DNA from: Kitasatospora azatica KCTC 9699
Lineage (GTDB): Bacteria > Actinomycetota > Actinomycetes > Streptomycetales > Streptomycetaceae
NCBI RefSeq assembly: GCF_000744785.1
Contig: NZ_JQMO01000002.1
Span: 1,736,001 to 1,800,000 of the forward strand
DNA length: 64,000 bases
Reading direction: 5' to 3'
Shown here: positions 8,497 through 17,833 of the stretch, piece after piece
Layout of the letters: each line of letters opens with the position of its first letter
Numbering within the stretch: the first letter of the stretch is position 1
The notes under the pieces: model-generated
Told to the model about the DNA's origin: nothing
What the model saw: the letters and a program-made list of their open reading frames with translations, nothing else
Database searches by the model: none
Program-made: the position numbers and the translations under genes

Positions 8497-10113
8497 TCAG
8501 CTACGGGCGGCGGGGACGGTCGGCGCGGTGTCCTCGCGGAGCATCCGGGTGATCTCCACCCGGCGCACCTTCCAGGTGGAGGTGCGCGGCACCGCGGTGA
8601 ACGGCCAGTGCAGCGGGGTGGCCAGCTGCGGCAGGTCGGCGGTGGCCCGGGCCCAGCGCTCGGGGTCGAGCGGGGCGTCCCGCCGGGTGCAGACCACCGG
8701 CACCGCCTGGCCCTCGGGGCCGATCACGATGACCGCCTCGAGCAGTTCCTCGAGCCGGGACATCAGCACGTCCTCGACCTCGAGGTTGCTGTCGATCTCC
8801 TCGATCTGGTCGATCTCCCGGTCGATCAGGTGGAGTTTGCCGAACCGGCCGAGGTAGCCCATGTCGCCCAGGCGCCACCAGCCGTCGGTCTTGTTGCGCA
8901 GGTAGCGCTCGTGCTCGCCGAGGTAGGTCATCACGGTGCTGCGGCCGCGCAGTTCCAGGTGGCCGGGCCGGCCCTGCGGTACCGGTCGGCCCTGCTCGTC
9001 CACCACCCGGACCTTGATGAAGCCGGGCAGCACGTACCCGACGTCGCGGCCGTCGTTCTTCTCGGCGCTCTTCTGGGTGTACCAGGCACCGGAGATCGGG
9101 CCGGTCTCGCTCTGGCCGTAGAGCTGGATCAGCAGTGGGCGGGGGCGGGTGGAGGCGGCCAGCAGGCGCTGGATGGTGCGCGGGTGGATGGCGTCGAAGG
9201 TGCTGCTGTAGTAGCGGACGCTGGACAGCGGGGCGCCGGGGGCGGTGGCCAGGTCCTCCCACTGGACGAAGTTGTTGGGGTGGGTCTCCACCAGGCCCGG
9301 GCGGTGCCGGACGAAGATCGGGGCGATCTTGTCCGGGTCCGGGTCGTTGAGCACCAGCAGCGGGTTGCCGTAGTTGAGGAAGACACCCAGCGAGTGGAAG
9401 AAGCGCGAGTGCACGAAGGACATGCACAGCGCCACGGTCTCCTTGCGGCGGATCGGCCAGGCGATCAACTGCTGGGGCAGCAGCCGGTGGAAGAGGCCGC
9501 GGGCGTTGTGCACCATCAGCTTGGAGACGCCGGTGGTGCCGGAGGTGTGGGTGATCAGGTGCGGCTGGGTGGGGTGCAGGTAGACGGCCGGGCGCCGGGG
9601 TAGGCCGGTGAGCTCGGCGATCAGCCGCAGTCCCTGGTGCGGCTCGGTGCCGGCCAGCACCGTCTCGCGGGTCAACTCGCCGACCGGGACGCCGTCCAGC
9701 GGACCGGTGAGCTTGGCGGCGTCGGTGATCAGCCAGGGCTGGTCGAGCCGGGCCAGCAACTGGGCGACGATCTCGCCGGGCAGCGCGGAGGAGACCATCA
9801 CCGGCACCGCGCCGACCCGGGAGACCGCGCTGGCCAGCAGCGAGATGTCGAAGTTGTCGCTCTTGTGCACGGCGACCCGCTCGGTGGGGCGGATGCCGAT
9901 CTCCCAGAGCCGGGCGGCCAGGTCGTCCACCACGTCGGCCAGGGCGGCGTAGCTGAAGTCGGTGCCGAGCGCGGGGAAGGTGGCCAGCGGCTGATCCAGG
10001 GTGACCGGCACGCCGGGGTGCTTGGCGGCGGCCTGCTCCCAGAGCCGGCCGAGGTAGAAGGCGGTGTCGGGGAGGTTGCCGGTGGCGAGCTTGCGGGCGA
10101 GCTTGGCGAACAT
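8497..10113 (-). CDS. Class I adenylate-forming acid-activating enzyme
   Basis: 538 residues, ANL superfamily. It should adenylate a carboxylic acid and pass it to CoA or an amine. The P-loop-like motif is HTSGTTGVSKLMVHN near residue 190; LYGQSETGPISGAWY and GWWRLGDMGYLGRFGKLHLIDRE (residues ~335 to 440) hold the ATP-site Tyr and Asp; the expected C-terminal Lys is in PRTSTWKVRR, where the usual Gly before Lys is Trp. The N-terminus (LPDTAFYLGRLWEQAAAKHP) resembles long-chain or aryl acid ligases. No carrier protein is encoded nearby, so CoA or direct amide formation is more likely than loading a carrier. It is the sixth gene of the operon. Confidence 0.8.
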   Translation of the reverse strand: MFAKLARKLATGNLPDTAFYLGRLWEQAAAKHPGVPVTLDQPLATFPALGTDFSYAALADVVDDLAARLWEIGIRPTERVAVHKSDNFDISLLASAVSRVGAVPVMVSSALPGEIVAQLLARLDQPWLITDAAKLTGPLDGVPVGELTRETVLAGTEPHQGLRLIAELTGLPRRPAVYLHPTQPHLITHTSGTTGVSKLMVHNARGLFHRLLPQQLIAWPIRRKETVALCMSFVHSRFFHSLGVFLNYGNPLLVLNDPDPDKIAPIFVRHRPGLVETHPNNFVQWEDLATAPGAPLSSVRYYSSTFDAIHPRTIQRLLAASTRPRPLLIQLYGQSETGPISGAWYTQKSAEKNDGRDVGYVLPGFIKVRVVDEQGRPVPQGRPGHLELRGRSTVMTYLGEHERYLRNKTDGWWRLGDMGYLGRFGKLHLIDREIDQIEEIDSNLEVEDVLMSRLEELLEAVIVIGPEGQAVPVVCTRRDAPLDPERWARATADLPQLATPLHWPFTAVPRTSTWKVRRVEITRMLREDTAPTVPAARS

Positions 10114-10167
10114 CGGCGGGTCTGCTTTCTCTGAGCAGGAGTTGGGGGTACGGGGGCCGGCGGTCGG

Positions 10168-11643
10168 TTACCAGCGGCCCTGGCGGACCAGGAAGCGCTG
10201 CAGCTTCCCGGTGGGAGTGCGCGGCAGGCGGTCGACCAGGTCGACCCCGCGCGGCACCTTGTAGGGCTCCAGGTGGGTGCGGGCCAGCGCGATCAACTCG
10301 CCCTCCAGCGCGGCGGGATCGGCAACGCCGACGTGCGGCACCACATAGGCGCGCAGTTTGGTGGCGCCGCGTTCGTTGCCGACCCCGGCCACCGCGACAT
10401 CGCGCACCTGCGGGTGGCGGGCCAGCAGTTGCTCGATCTCCACCGGGGAGAGGGTGATGCCGCCGACCATCTCCAGGTCGTCGGTGCGGCCCAGGTGGAC
10501 CAAGCTGCCGTCCGGGTTGAGCAGCGCCCGGTCCCGGGTGTTGAGCCAGCCGTCCACCAGAGTGCGGGCGGTCTCCTCGGGCAGGTTGAGGTAGCCGGTC
10601 ATCACGGTCGGTCCGCGCACCCAGAGTTCGCCGGCGCTGCCCTGGGGCAGTACCCGACCGGCTCGGTCGCGCACCTGGACCTCGAAGCCCGGGGCCGGGA
10701 AGCCGACCGTGCCCGAGGTGTGGCCACCCGCGCCGTTGCTGGCGATCGCGTGGCCCGCCTCGGTGGAGCCGAGCTGGTCGTAGACCGGGGCGCCGAGGAA
10801 CCCGCTGACCCTCTCGGCCAGTTCGGCGCTGAGCCGCTCCCCCGCCGAGACCGCGGCCCGGACACTGGCGAAGGCGGCCGGTTCGGTCTCGGCGAGCAGG
10901 TTGGCGTAGGCGGACGGGACGGCGTAGAGGTAGCTGACCCGGTGCCGGGCCACCAGTTCGGCGATCCGGGCCGGGCGCGGCGGGCCCGGTTCCAGTACGG
11001 CCGCGCCGCCGGAGAAGAGCGGGAAGGCCAGGGCGTTGCCCAGACCGTAGGCGAAGAAGAGCTTGGACACCGAGAGTGCGGTGTCGCCCGGGCCTACGCC
11101 GAGCAGTTGGGCGCCGGCGCCGTGGTAGTACCGGGCGAGGTCGGCGTGCCGGTGCGCAACGCCCTTGGGCAGGCCGGTGGTTCCGGAGGTGTACTGCAGG
11201 TAGAGCGGGTGCTCGTCGGACACCTCGGCGATCGGCGCGGCGTCCCGGGAGCCCACATTCTGATGATCCGTCAGAACGGTACTCAGGTGCGGAAGTCCGG
11301 GGAGCCGGGCGGCGGTCTCGGGTTCGGCGAGCAGCAGCACGGCGGCGCTGTCGGCGGCCAGGTGGCGCAGCCGTTCGGCGGTCAGCGCCGGGTTGGCCAG
11401 CACCGCGGTGGCGCCGAGCCGGGCGGTGGCGAGGAACGCCACCACCCAGCCGATCGAGTCGGGCAGCGCGATCAGCACCCGGTCCGCCCGGCCGACGCCG
11501 TGCTCGGCGAGCACGGCGGCGGCGCGGGCGGCGAGCAGCTGGACCTCGCCGTGGCTGACGGTCCGGTCCCCTTCGTGGAAGGCCGGACGATCGGCCCAAC
11601 CGCCCTCGGCGGCGGCCTGTTCGAGAGCTGCGAGCAGGTTCAT
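10168..11643 (-). CDS. Benzoate-CoA-ligase-like aryl acid ligase
   Basis: 491 residues, ANL superfamily. YLQYTSGTTGLPKGVAHRHA near residue 155 is the ATP-binding loop, and SVSKLFFAYGLGNAL just after it matches the hallmark KLFFAYGLGN of benzoate, 4-hydroxybenzoate and aminobenzoate CoA ligases. LGSTEAGHA, WLNTRDRA (R-D-R in place of the usual TGD region) and the C-terminal PRTPTGKLQRF with catalytic Lys complete the set. It is 13 bp downstream of the PabA-PabB fusion and probably activates aminobenzoate or hydroxybenzoate. The presence of this enzyme plus the reductase pair suggests that two fates are available to the aryl acid. Confidence 0.85.
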   Translation of the reverse strand: MNLLAALEQAAAEGGWADRPAFHEGDRTVSHGEVQLLAARAAAVLAEHGVGRADRVLIALPDSIGWVVAFLATARLGATAVLANPALTAERLRHLAADSAAVLLLAEPETAARLPGLPHLSTVLTDHQNVGSRDAAPIAEVSDEHPLYLQYTSGTTGLPKGVAHRHADLARYYHGAGAQLLGVGPGDTALSVSKLFFAYGLGNALAFPLFSGGAAVLEPGPPRPARIAELVARHRVSYLYAVPSAYANLLAETEPAAFASVRAAVSAGERLSAELAERVSGFLGAPVYDQLGSTEAGHAIASNGAGGHTSGTVGFPAPGFEVQVRDRAGRVLPQGSAGELWVRGPTVMTGYLNLPEETARTLVDGWLNTRDRALLNPDGSLVHLGRTDDLEMVGGITLSPVEIEQLLARHPQVRDVAVAGVGNERGATKLRAYVVPHVGVADPAALEGELIALARTHLEPYKVPRGVDLVDRLPRTPTGKLQRFLVRQGRW

Positions 11644-11656
11644 CGGCCGGCTCCGC

Positions 11657-13795
11657 TCAGGCCGCGAGCGGGTCGGCGAGCCGGAAGGCGCGCAGCGGGG
11701 CGGAGGCCTTGAGCACCATCTCGGCGAACTCCTCGTCCGCGTCGGAGTCCAGCACGATCGCGCCGCCGGCCCCGATCCGCCACTGGTCGCCGATCTTGAC
11801 GGCGGTGCGGATCACGATGTTGAGGTCGGCGGTGCCGTTGGTGGAGAGCAGGCCGATCGAACCGGAGTAGACGCCGCGGGCCTCGGTCTCCAGGCCGTCG
11901 ATGATCTCCATGGTGCGCTGCTTGGGCGCACCGGTCATCGATCCGCCCGGGAAGCAGGCCCGGACCACGTCGATCGCGTCACTGCCGGGGCGCAGTCGGC
12001 CGCGGATGGTGGAGACCAGCTGGTGGACCGTGGTGTAGGTCTCGGTGGCCATCAGCCGGGGCACGTGCACACTGCCCACCTCGCAGACCCGGCCCAGGTC
12101 GTTGCGGAGCAGGTCGACGATCATCAGGTTCTCGGCCCGGGTCTTGGCGCTGGCGGCCAGCGAGGCCCGCAGGGCCTCGTCCTGCTCGGGGTCGGCGCCG
12201 CGTGGCACGGTGCCCTTGATCGGCTTGGTCTCCACCGTGCCGGCCCGGTCGATGGTCAGGAACCGCTCGGGCGAGGAGCTGGCGATCTCCACCTCGCCGA
12301 GGCGCAGATAGGCCGCGTACGGGGCGGGATTGGCCCGGCGCAGGGTGCGGTAGAAGGCGTAGCCGTCCTCCTCGGCGGGCAGCCAGGCGGAGGTGGTCAG
12401 GCAGACCTCGTAGCTCTCGCCGGCCCGCAGCTGCTGGTGGATCTCGGCGATCCGGGCCCGGTACTGCTCGCGGTCGTGGGTGAGCCAGGCCTCGGCGTCG
12501 GGGCTCTGCCGGGGGCCGGGCAGCGGCGCCGAGGAGGTGGCGGCGGGCAGCGAGAGCAGCGTGGCGGCGGTGCCGTCCAGCCAGCGGACGGCAGCCGACT
12601 CGGCGTCAGGTCCGTTGTCACTGAGGGCCAGCAGGTAGGTGCTGTCCTCCTGGTGGTCGACCACGATCACCCGGTCGGCGAAGATCCACATCGCGTCCGG
12701 GCTGGGTGAGCGGTGCTTGTTGGCCGCGCCGAGGTCGCCCTTGAGCTCGTAGCCGAAGTAGCCGACGTAGCCGCCGGTGAAGTCGAACGGCAGGTCGGGC
12801 ACGTCGGTGCGGCGGCGGCGCAGCTGGGTCTGCAGGTAGTCGAAGATCGTCCCCGGTACGTGGCGTGGCAGCCGGCCTGCCTGGTGGACCTCCACCTGCT
12901 GCTCGTCGGTGCGGTAACGGACCGTCTCGGCCAGCGGACCGGAGGCGTCGCCGAGGAAGGAGAAGCGCGAGCGGCCCGGTTCGACGTGGGCGCTGTCCAG
13001 CCAGAAGGCCGGCGCGCCGGACCCGGCGTACAGGTGGGTGAAGGCGGCCTCGGTGTCGACGGCGGTCTCGATGGTGCGCAGGTGCACCCGCAGACCGGCC
13101 AGCGGCTCGGCGGGGTGGGCGGGGACGGGGACGGGGACGGCGGGTGCCACCGGGGTGGGGGCGTCGAGTGTGGGGACGAGGGGCCGGGCGGCGGCCGGGC
13201 GCGGGTGGGCCGCCTGGTGGGCCAGGGTCAGCTCGCGGAAGTTGGCCAGCATCCGGCGGCCGTGCTCGGTGCAGATCGACTCGGGGTGGAACTGCACGCC
13301 CCAGAGCGGCCGTTGCCGGTGTCGCAGGCCCATGATCACGCCGTCCTCGGACCAGGCGGTGGCCTCCAGGGTGGGCGGCAGCGGCTCGGCGACGCTCAGC
13401 GAGTGGTAGCGCACCACGGTGAAGTCCTGCGGCAGCCCGGCGAAGATGTCCCGGCCGTCGTGGCTGACCGTGGACAGGTAGCCGTGCCGCGGCTCGGGGG
13501 CGGGCACCACCTCGGCGCCCTCGCCGTGGCCGATGCCCTGGTGGCCCAGGCAGACGCCGAGCACCGGTGTCTCGGCGGTGCGCAGGATCCGGGCGGAGAT
13601 GCCGAAGTCGCGCGGGCGGGCCGGGTGGCCGGGGCCCGGTGAGATGACCACGTTGTCGAAGGCGGCCGGGTCGAGCCGCTCGGCGGCCGGGTCGTCGTTG
13701 GTGACCACGGTCGGCTCGACACCGTTCACCTCGGCGATCAACTGGAAGAGGTTGTAGGTGTAGGAGTCGTGGTTGTCGATCAGTAGAGTGCGCAT
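11657..13795 (-). CDS. pabAB: Aminodeoxychorismate synthase, PabA-PabB fusion
   Basis: 712 residues. It converts chorismate and glutamine to 4-amino-4-deoxychorismate. Residues ~1-200 are the glutamine amidotransferase (LLIDNHDSYTYNLFQ, nucleophile in VLGVCLGHQGIG, His-Glu in GVQFHPES). Residues ~230-700 are the synthase (FTGGYVGYFGYELKG, TKPIKGTVPRG, LIVDLLRNDLGRV-like, FPGGSMTGAPKQR). The Lys of PIKGT is typical of aminodeoxychorismate rather than anthranilate synthases. The order, amidotransferase first, is that of actinomycete PabAB and opposite to PhzE. The ATG at 13795 is preferred; a GTG directly before it is equally possible. A second copy beside the DAHP synthase implies PABA made for the product, not just for folate. 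Confidence 0.93.
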   Translation of the reverse strand: MRTLLIDNHDSYTYNLFQLIAEVNGVEPTVVTNDDPAAERLDPAAFDNVVISPGPGHPARPRDFGISARILRTAETPVLGVCLGHQGIGHGEGAEVVPAPEPRHGYLSTVSHDGRDIFAGLPQDFTVVRYHSLSVAEPLPPTLEATAWSEDGVIMGLRHRQRPLWGVQFHPESICTEHGRRMLANFRELTLAHQAAHPRPAAARPLVPTLDAPTPVAPAVPVPVPAHPAEPLAGLRVHLRTIETAVDTEAAFTHLYAGSGAPAFWLDSAHVEPGRSRFSFLGDASGPLAETVRYRTDEQQVEVHQAGRLPRHVPGTIFDYLQTQLRRRRTDVPDLPFDFTGGYVGYFGYELKGDLGAANKHRSPSPDAMWIFADRVIVVDHQEDSTYLLALSDNGPDAESAAVRWLDGTAATLLSLPAATSSAPLPGPRQSPDAEAWLTHDREQYRARIAEIHQQLRAGESYEVCLTTSAWLPAEEDGYAFYRTLRRANPAPYAAYLRLGEVEIASSSPERFLTIDRAGTVETKPIKGTVPRGADPEQDEALRASLAASAKTRAENLMIVDLLRNDLGRVCEVGSVHVPRLMATETYTTVHQLVSTIRGRLRPGSDAIDVVRACFPGGSMTGAPKQRTMEIIDGLETEARGVYSGSIGLLSTNGTADLNIVIRTAVKIGDQWRIGAGGAIVLDSDADEEFAEMVLKASAPLRAFRLADPLAA

Positions 13796-13861
13796 CACGC
13801 GGCTTTCTGACGGAGTCGCGGGGGCGGGGGTCGGTGCGGGTTGGCCACTCGGCTCGGGCGC

Positions 13862-15286
13862 TCAGCCCTTGGCGAGCAGCTCGGCGACGGTCTGCGCCGT
13901 CACCAGGGCCTGGTTGTTGTTCAGCCGGGGGTCGCAGAGCGTGCGGTAGGCGCGGGTCAGCCCCTCCTCGGTGCTGGGTCCGCCCTGGCCGAGGCACTCG
14001 GTGACCGCGTCGCCGGCGATCTCCAGGTGCACGCCGCCGGGCCGCTGCCCGGCCCGGTGCAGTACCTCGAAGAAGCCGGTCAACTCGGCCAGGATGTCGC
14101 TCATCAGCCGGGTCTTGATCCCGCCGGCGGTCGTGACGGTGTTGCCGTGCATCGGGTCGCAGACCCAGACCACGGTGTGGCCGGCCGCGCGGACCGCGCG
14201 CTGCAGGGCGGGCAGCCGGTCCCGGACCAGCTGGGCCCCGAACCGGGTGATCAGGCTGAGCCGTCCGGGACGGCGGTGCGGGTCGAGCCGGTGGCAGAGC
14301 TCGAGCAGGTCCTCGACTCCGGTGCCGGGCCCGATCTTGCAGGCCACCGGGTTGGCCACCTGGGCCAGGAAGGCGAGGTGGGCGCCGTCCGGACGCCGGG
14401 TCCGCTCACCGATCCACGGCAGGTGGGTGGAGAGCAGGTAGTGCTCGCCGGTGTGCGGGTCGCGCCGCACCAGCGCCTGCTCGTAGTCGAGCACCAGGGC
14501 CTCGTGGCTGGTCCACAGCCCGGTGCGGCGCCAGCCCTCGGCGGTCGGGACGGTCTGGCCGTAGCCCTTGAGCACCGAGCGCAGCGTGCCGTCCCAGGCG
14601 AGGGTGGGCAGCACCGGGACGCTGGGGCCCCAGGCGGTCGGGACGAAGGCCGTCGGGGCGAGCGCGGAGGCCGTCTCGTGGGCGATCAGGTGCAGTTCGT
14701 TGAGCACCGCGCGGGCGGTGTGGTACGCCGTCAGCATCCGCCGGGGGTCGGCGGTGCGCGCGGCCGGGTCGGGGGCGTGGCCGTTGACCAGGTCGCCCCG
14801 GTAGACCGGCAGCACCCCGCTCTCGGTGCTCTCCTCCGGCTTGGAGCGGGGCTTGGCGTACTGACCGGCGATCCGGCCCACGGTCAGGGTGGCCTGGTCG
14901 GTGCGCCCGCTGATCAGTTCGGCCATCGCGCCGATCATCCGGTGCTTGCCCCGGACGGCGGTCAGGCCCGGTGCGCCGACGGGTTCGGCGCAGTCGCCCG
15001 CCTGCAGCAGGAAGGCACGGCCGGCCGCGACATGGGCCAGCGCCGAACCGAGCCGGCGGACGTCGGCGGGTGCGGTGAGGGCCGGCTGCAGGGCGAGTTG
15101 GTCCTGCACCTGGGCGGCGAGCGCGGGTTCGGGCCAGCTCGGCTGCTGGTCGGCGGGCAGGTTGCGCCAGTCGGTGCTGGGCAGCTGCGGCTGCGCGGGG
15201 GTGGTGTGGCGGCCGGGTGCGGGGGCGGGTGCGGTGCCACGGCCCGGTGCGGGGGTGGTGCCGCGACCGAGTGCGGGGGCGGTCAT
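13862..15286 (-). CDS. Class II 3-deoxy-7-phosphoheptulonate synthase
   Basis: 474 residues. It condenses phosphoenolpyruvate with erythrose 4-phosphate, the first step of the shikimate pathway. Class II features are visible: FLLQAGDCAE near residue 95, GRIAGQYAKPRS, VWVCDPMHGNT near residue 360 and the terminal DPRLNNNQAL region. The first ~40 residues are an Ala/Pro/Gly/Thr repeat (GRGTTPAPGRGTAPAPAPGR) not seen in housekeeping forms. The ATG at 15286 overlaps the stop of the GriC-like gene (ATGA), so the two are coupled. A pathway copy would raise chorismate supply for the PabAB and chorismate-lyase-like enzymes. Confidence 0.93.
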   Translation of the reverse strand: MTAPALGRGTTPAPGRGTAPAPAPGRHTTPAQPQLPSTDWRNLPADQQPSWPEPALAAQVQDQLALQPALTAPADVRRLGSALAHVAAGRAFLLQAGDCAEPVGAPGLTAVRGKHRMIGAMAELISGRTDQATLTVGRIAGQYAKPRSKPEESTESGVLPVYRGDLVNGHAPDPAARTADPRRMLTAYHTARAVLNELHLIAHETASALAPTAFVPTAWGPSVPVLPTLAWDGTLRSVLKGYGQTVPTAEGWRRTGLWTSHEALVLDYEQALVRRDPHTGEHYLLSTHLPWIGERTRRPDGAHLAFLAQVANPVACKIGPGTGVEDLLELCHRLDPHRRPGRLSLITRFGAQLVRDRLPALQRAVRAAGHTVVWVCDPMHGNTVTTAGGIKTRLMSDILAELTGFFEVLHRAGQRPGGVHLEIAGDAVTECLGQGGPSTEEGLTRAYRTLCDPRLNNNQALVTAQTVAELLAKG

Positions 15287-16713
15287 CCGGTCACCTCCGC
15301 GTCGACCAGGCCCTTGGGCTCCAGCAGGAACTGCGACAGGCTGCCGTCGTGCGGGGTCTCCGGCACGCCGGCCCAGGGGCGGACCAGCCCGGTGACCACC
15401 TTGCGCACCGAGGGCTCGCGCAGGACCCGCTCGGCCAGCCCCGCGTGCTCGCCGGTCAGGCTGACCACCAGCGAGTCCCGCAGCGGGCGCACCCCCTGCT
15501 CGGCCCGCCAGGGAGCCACCACCACGAAGGGGAAGCCGAGTTCGGTCCCCACCAGCGGGTCGGCGCCGTCGGTGACCGAGACCACCAGCGGACGCAGCAC
15601 GGTGCTGCCATCGCCGGGGTGGGCGAGCGGCGAATCGTGGTGGGCGCTGCTGTGGTCGGTGGCGGTGGCACCGCCGGTCAGGGCCGCGAGGTGGTCGGCC
15701 AGCGCCTTGCCGTCGGCCTCGCCGGTGGCGGGCAGGGTGGCCTGCTCGTCCAGGACCGGTAGGACGGGCAGCGCGGCCAGCCGGGCGGCCAGCGCCTCGG
15801 CGAGCGGCTCGACCGGGCCGCTGGTGAGGACCAGCGAGGTGTTGTTGCAGCGCACCCCACCGTCCTCGGCGATCCACTCGACCAGGGCGGCGAGCAACTG
15901 CTCGTCCCGCTCGGCGCCGGCCTCGACCAGCGCCTTGCTCCGGCCCGGACCGCGCACCAGCACGTCGCTGCGCTTCGCGTACCGCTCGACGGCGGCCGGG
16001 CCCCCGTAGATCAGCCCCAGGTCGGCCTGGGCCAGCAGGTGTTCGCCGACCTCGTGGCCACCGGGCAGGAAGGCCAGCGCGTCCGGGTCCAGTCCGGCCG
16101 CGAGCAGGGCGAGGGTCAACCGGCGTGGCGTGAACGGGTCCTTGCTGCCAGGACGGACCAGTACCCGCAGGCCCATGGCCAGGGCGCGTACCCAACTGAC
16201 GTTCGGCTCGGGGTGGTTGTTGGGCACGATGGCGGCCAGCAGGGCGCCGCGCGGGACCCAGTGGGTGCGGTAGCCGGGGGCGGCGAAGGGCAGCGGGAGC
16301 TCGGCCTGGTTGATCCGCTCGACCAGGCCGAGCGAGCGGCGGATGTTCTCGATCGCCCGGCTGACCGCCGGGCCCGGGGTGCCGGTGGCCAGCACCACCC
16401 GGCGGCGGTACTCGGCCGGGCTCTCGCCGTCCAACTCGGCATTGGCGAACAGTTCGCCGGCGGTGGCGAAGAGTTCGGGGCCGGGTGGCGGTCCGCCGGT
16501 CTGCTGCTGCGCCGCCTGCTGGGCCGCCGTGCGCAGCCGGTTGACGGCGGCCTGGGCGAGCAGCCTCGGGGCCAGGCCGATCGAGGCGAGCACCGAGCCG
16601 TCCAGTGCGGTCAGTTCGGTGCGGTCGCGGCTCTCGACGGCCTGGCCGCCGAGGATCGGGTTGACGACGGGCGGGGACGGCCGGCCAGGCGGAGCTGACT
16701 GGGCGGCGTTCAT
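15283..16713 (-). CDS. LuxC/GriC-like acyl reductase subunit
   Basis: 476 residues, aldehyde-dehydrogenase superfamily, LuxC-type. Such proteins reduce an activated acyl group to an aldehyde with NADPH. The catalytic Cys is expected in GVRCNNTSLVL near residue 280; the nucleotide fold spans ~130-300 (AIVPNNHPEPNVSWVRALA, VLVRPGSKDPF, LIYGGPAAVERYA). In Streptomyces griseus, GriC (NAD(P)-binding) and GriD (AMP-binding) together reduce 3-amino-4-hydroxybenzoate to its aldehyde; the directly preceding gene here is GriD-like, so the same two-part reductase is proposed. The substrate would be an aryl acid from this operon. A fatty acid reductase role is less likely because no LuxD or ACP gene is present. 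Confidence 0.75.
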   Translation of the reverse strand: MNAAQSAPPGRPSPPVVNPILGGQAVESRDRTELTALDGSVLASIGLAPRLLAQAAVNRLRTAAQQAAQQQTGGPPPGPELFATAGELFANAELDGESPAEYRRRVVLATGTPGPAVSRAIENIRRSLGLVERINQAELPLPFAAPGYRTHWVPRGALLAAIVPNNHPEPNVSWVRALAMGLRVLVRPGSKDPFTPRRLTLALLAAGLDPDALAFLPGGHEVGEHLLAQADLGLIYGGPAAVERYAKRSDVLVRGPGRSKALVEAGAERDEQLLAALVEWIAEDGGVRCNNTSLVLTSGPVEPLAEALAARLAALPVLPVLDEQATLPATGEADGKALADHLAALTGGATATDHSSAHHDSPLAHPGDGSTVLRPLVVSVTDGADPLVGTELGFPFVVVAPWRAEQGVRPLRDSLVVSLTGEHAGLAERVLREPSVRKVVTGLVRPWAGVPETPHDGSLSQFLLEPKGLVDAEVTG

Positions 16714-16735
16714 CGGTGCGCCCTTTCGGTGTTCA

Positions 16736-17833
16736 TCAGTAGACCCCTTCGATCACGGTGGGTGCCTGCTCGGTGGTCAGCGGCCCGATGTCGGCCAGCC
16801 CGTCGACCTGGTCACCGGCCGCCGGGCGGACCCGGATCGCGGTGTCCCGCTCCAGCACGTTGGGCAGGAACATGTCCCGGCTCAGCTGGTGCACCAGCAC
16901 CTGGCCGCGCTCCCCGTACCCGACCGGCCCGCCGGTGACCGGGTCCACCAGCTCGACCACGGACTGCGGCACATACGGACGGAAGACGCAGGGGTGGCTG
17001 TCGCCGGACTGGCGCGGGCGCTGCGGGGCGATGCCCATCAGGGTGTTGCCGTAGATGGCGGCGACCTTGGCGTTCGGGAAGAAGACGGTCTCGATCTGGT
17101 GCAGCGACTCCGGGCTGATGCTGGTGCCGGCCCAGAGGATGCCCTCCAGGGTGTCGGCGAGCCGCTGGTAGAGCTCCGGGCGGGCGCAGAGTGCCTCCAG
17201 CACCGGCGGGGTGATGAAGAGCACCTTGATCTGCTGGCTGCTGACCACGAGTTCGACCTGGTCCAGCAGGTACTCCCGGTATTCGGCGGCCAGTTCGGGC
17301 CGGCCGGCGCCGATCAGCCGCTTCACCCAGCGCGGGTCGAAGTCCAGCGTGAAGCAGAGCGAGCCGCGCAGCCGGGCCAGGTGCCGGACGGTCCGGCCGA
17401 CCACGTGCGGGCCGGTCGGGCCGACGTGCAGCCAGTGGCCGGTGGCCGGGAAGCCGTGCTCGGCCAGCACCTGGCTGACCCATTCGACGTTCTCGGAACG
17501 CGCGGTGCTGTCCACCACGCGCTTGGGGGCGCCGGTGGTGCCGCCGGACTCGAAGACCTCGAAGCTCTGGCTCAGCGCGCCGCGCGGGATCAGCTGCTCC
17601 ACCGGGACGGTGCGCAACTCCTCGCTGAAGTCCGGGAATCGGCGCAGGTCGGCGATGGTCTCGAGATCGGTGCGCGGGTCGAAGCCCAGGGTGGGCGCCT
17701 TGCGCAGCCAGAACGGGGCGCCGGTGGCGGGGTCGAAGTGCCAGCGCAGGATCTCGCGCAGGTGTTCCTCGGTGCCGACTGCTGTGGGTGTGCTCGTTGT
17801 GATGGTGTGCTCGGGCGTTGCCAGCTCAGTCAT
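16736..17833 (-). CDS. LuxE/GriD-like acid-activating subunit of carboxylic acid reductase
   Basis: 365 residues, shorter than full ANL enzymes (~500) and like LuxE or GriD. The AMP-binding loop is ESGGTTGAPKRVV near residue 100, followed by WLHVGPTGPHVVGRT and AAIYGNTLMGIAPQ; the usual C-terminal Lys domain is reduced. It should adenylate an aryl acid and pass it to the partner encoded 22 bp downstream. The ATG at 17833 starts the protein MTELATPEHT; longer readings add Arg/Pro-rich sequence without conservation. This is the promoter-proximal gene of the nine-gene operon, facing a 294-bp divergent promoter region. Confidence 0.75.
   Translation of the reverse strand: MTELATPEHTITTSTPTAVGTEEHLREILRWHFDPATGAPFWLRKAPTLGFDPRTDLETIADLRRFPDFSEELRTVPVEQLIPRGALSQSFEVFESGGTTGAPKRVVDSTARSENVEWVSQVLAEHGFPATGHWLHVGPTGPHVVGRTVRHLARLRGSLCFTLDFDPRWVKRLIGAGRPELAAEYREYLLDQVELVVSSQQIKVLFITPPVLEALCARPELYQRLADTLEGILWAGTSISPESLHQIETVFFPNAKVAAIYGNTLMGIAPQRPRQSGDSHPCVFRPYVPQSVVELVDPVTGGPVGYGERGQVLVHQLSRDMFLPNVLERDTAIRVRPAAGDQVDGLADIGPLTTEQAPTVIEGVY

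Noticed and set aside
8501..11599. 1032-codon minus-strand frame over the two ligases
   Set aside because: It is an out-of-frame shadow rich in Arg, Pro and Gly; both ligases are intact in another frame.
11657..13795. PhzE-type or anthranilate synthase
   Set aside because: The amidotransferase is N-terminal and the PIKGT Lys is present, both pointing to aminodeoxychorismate synthase.
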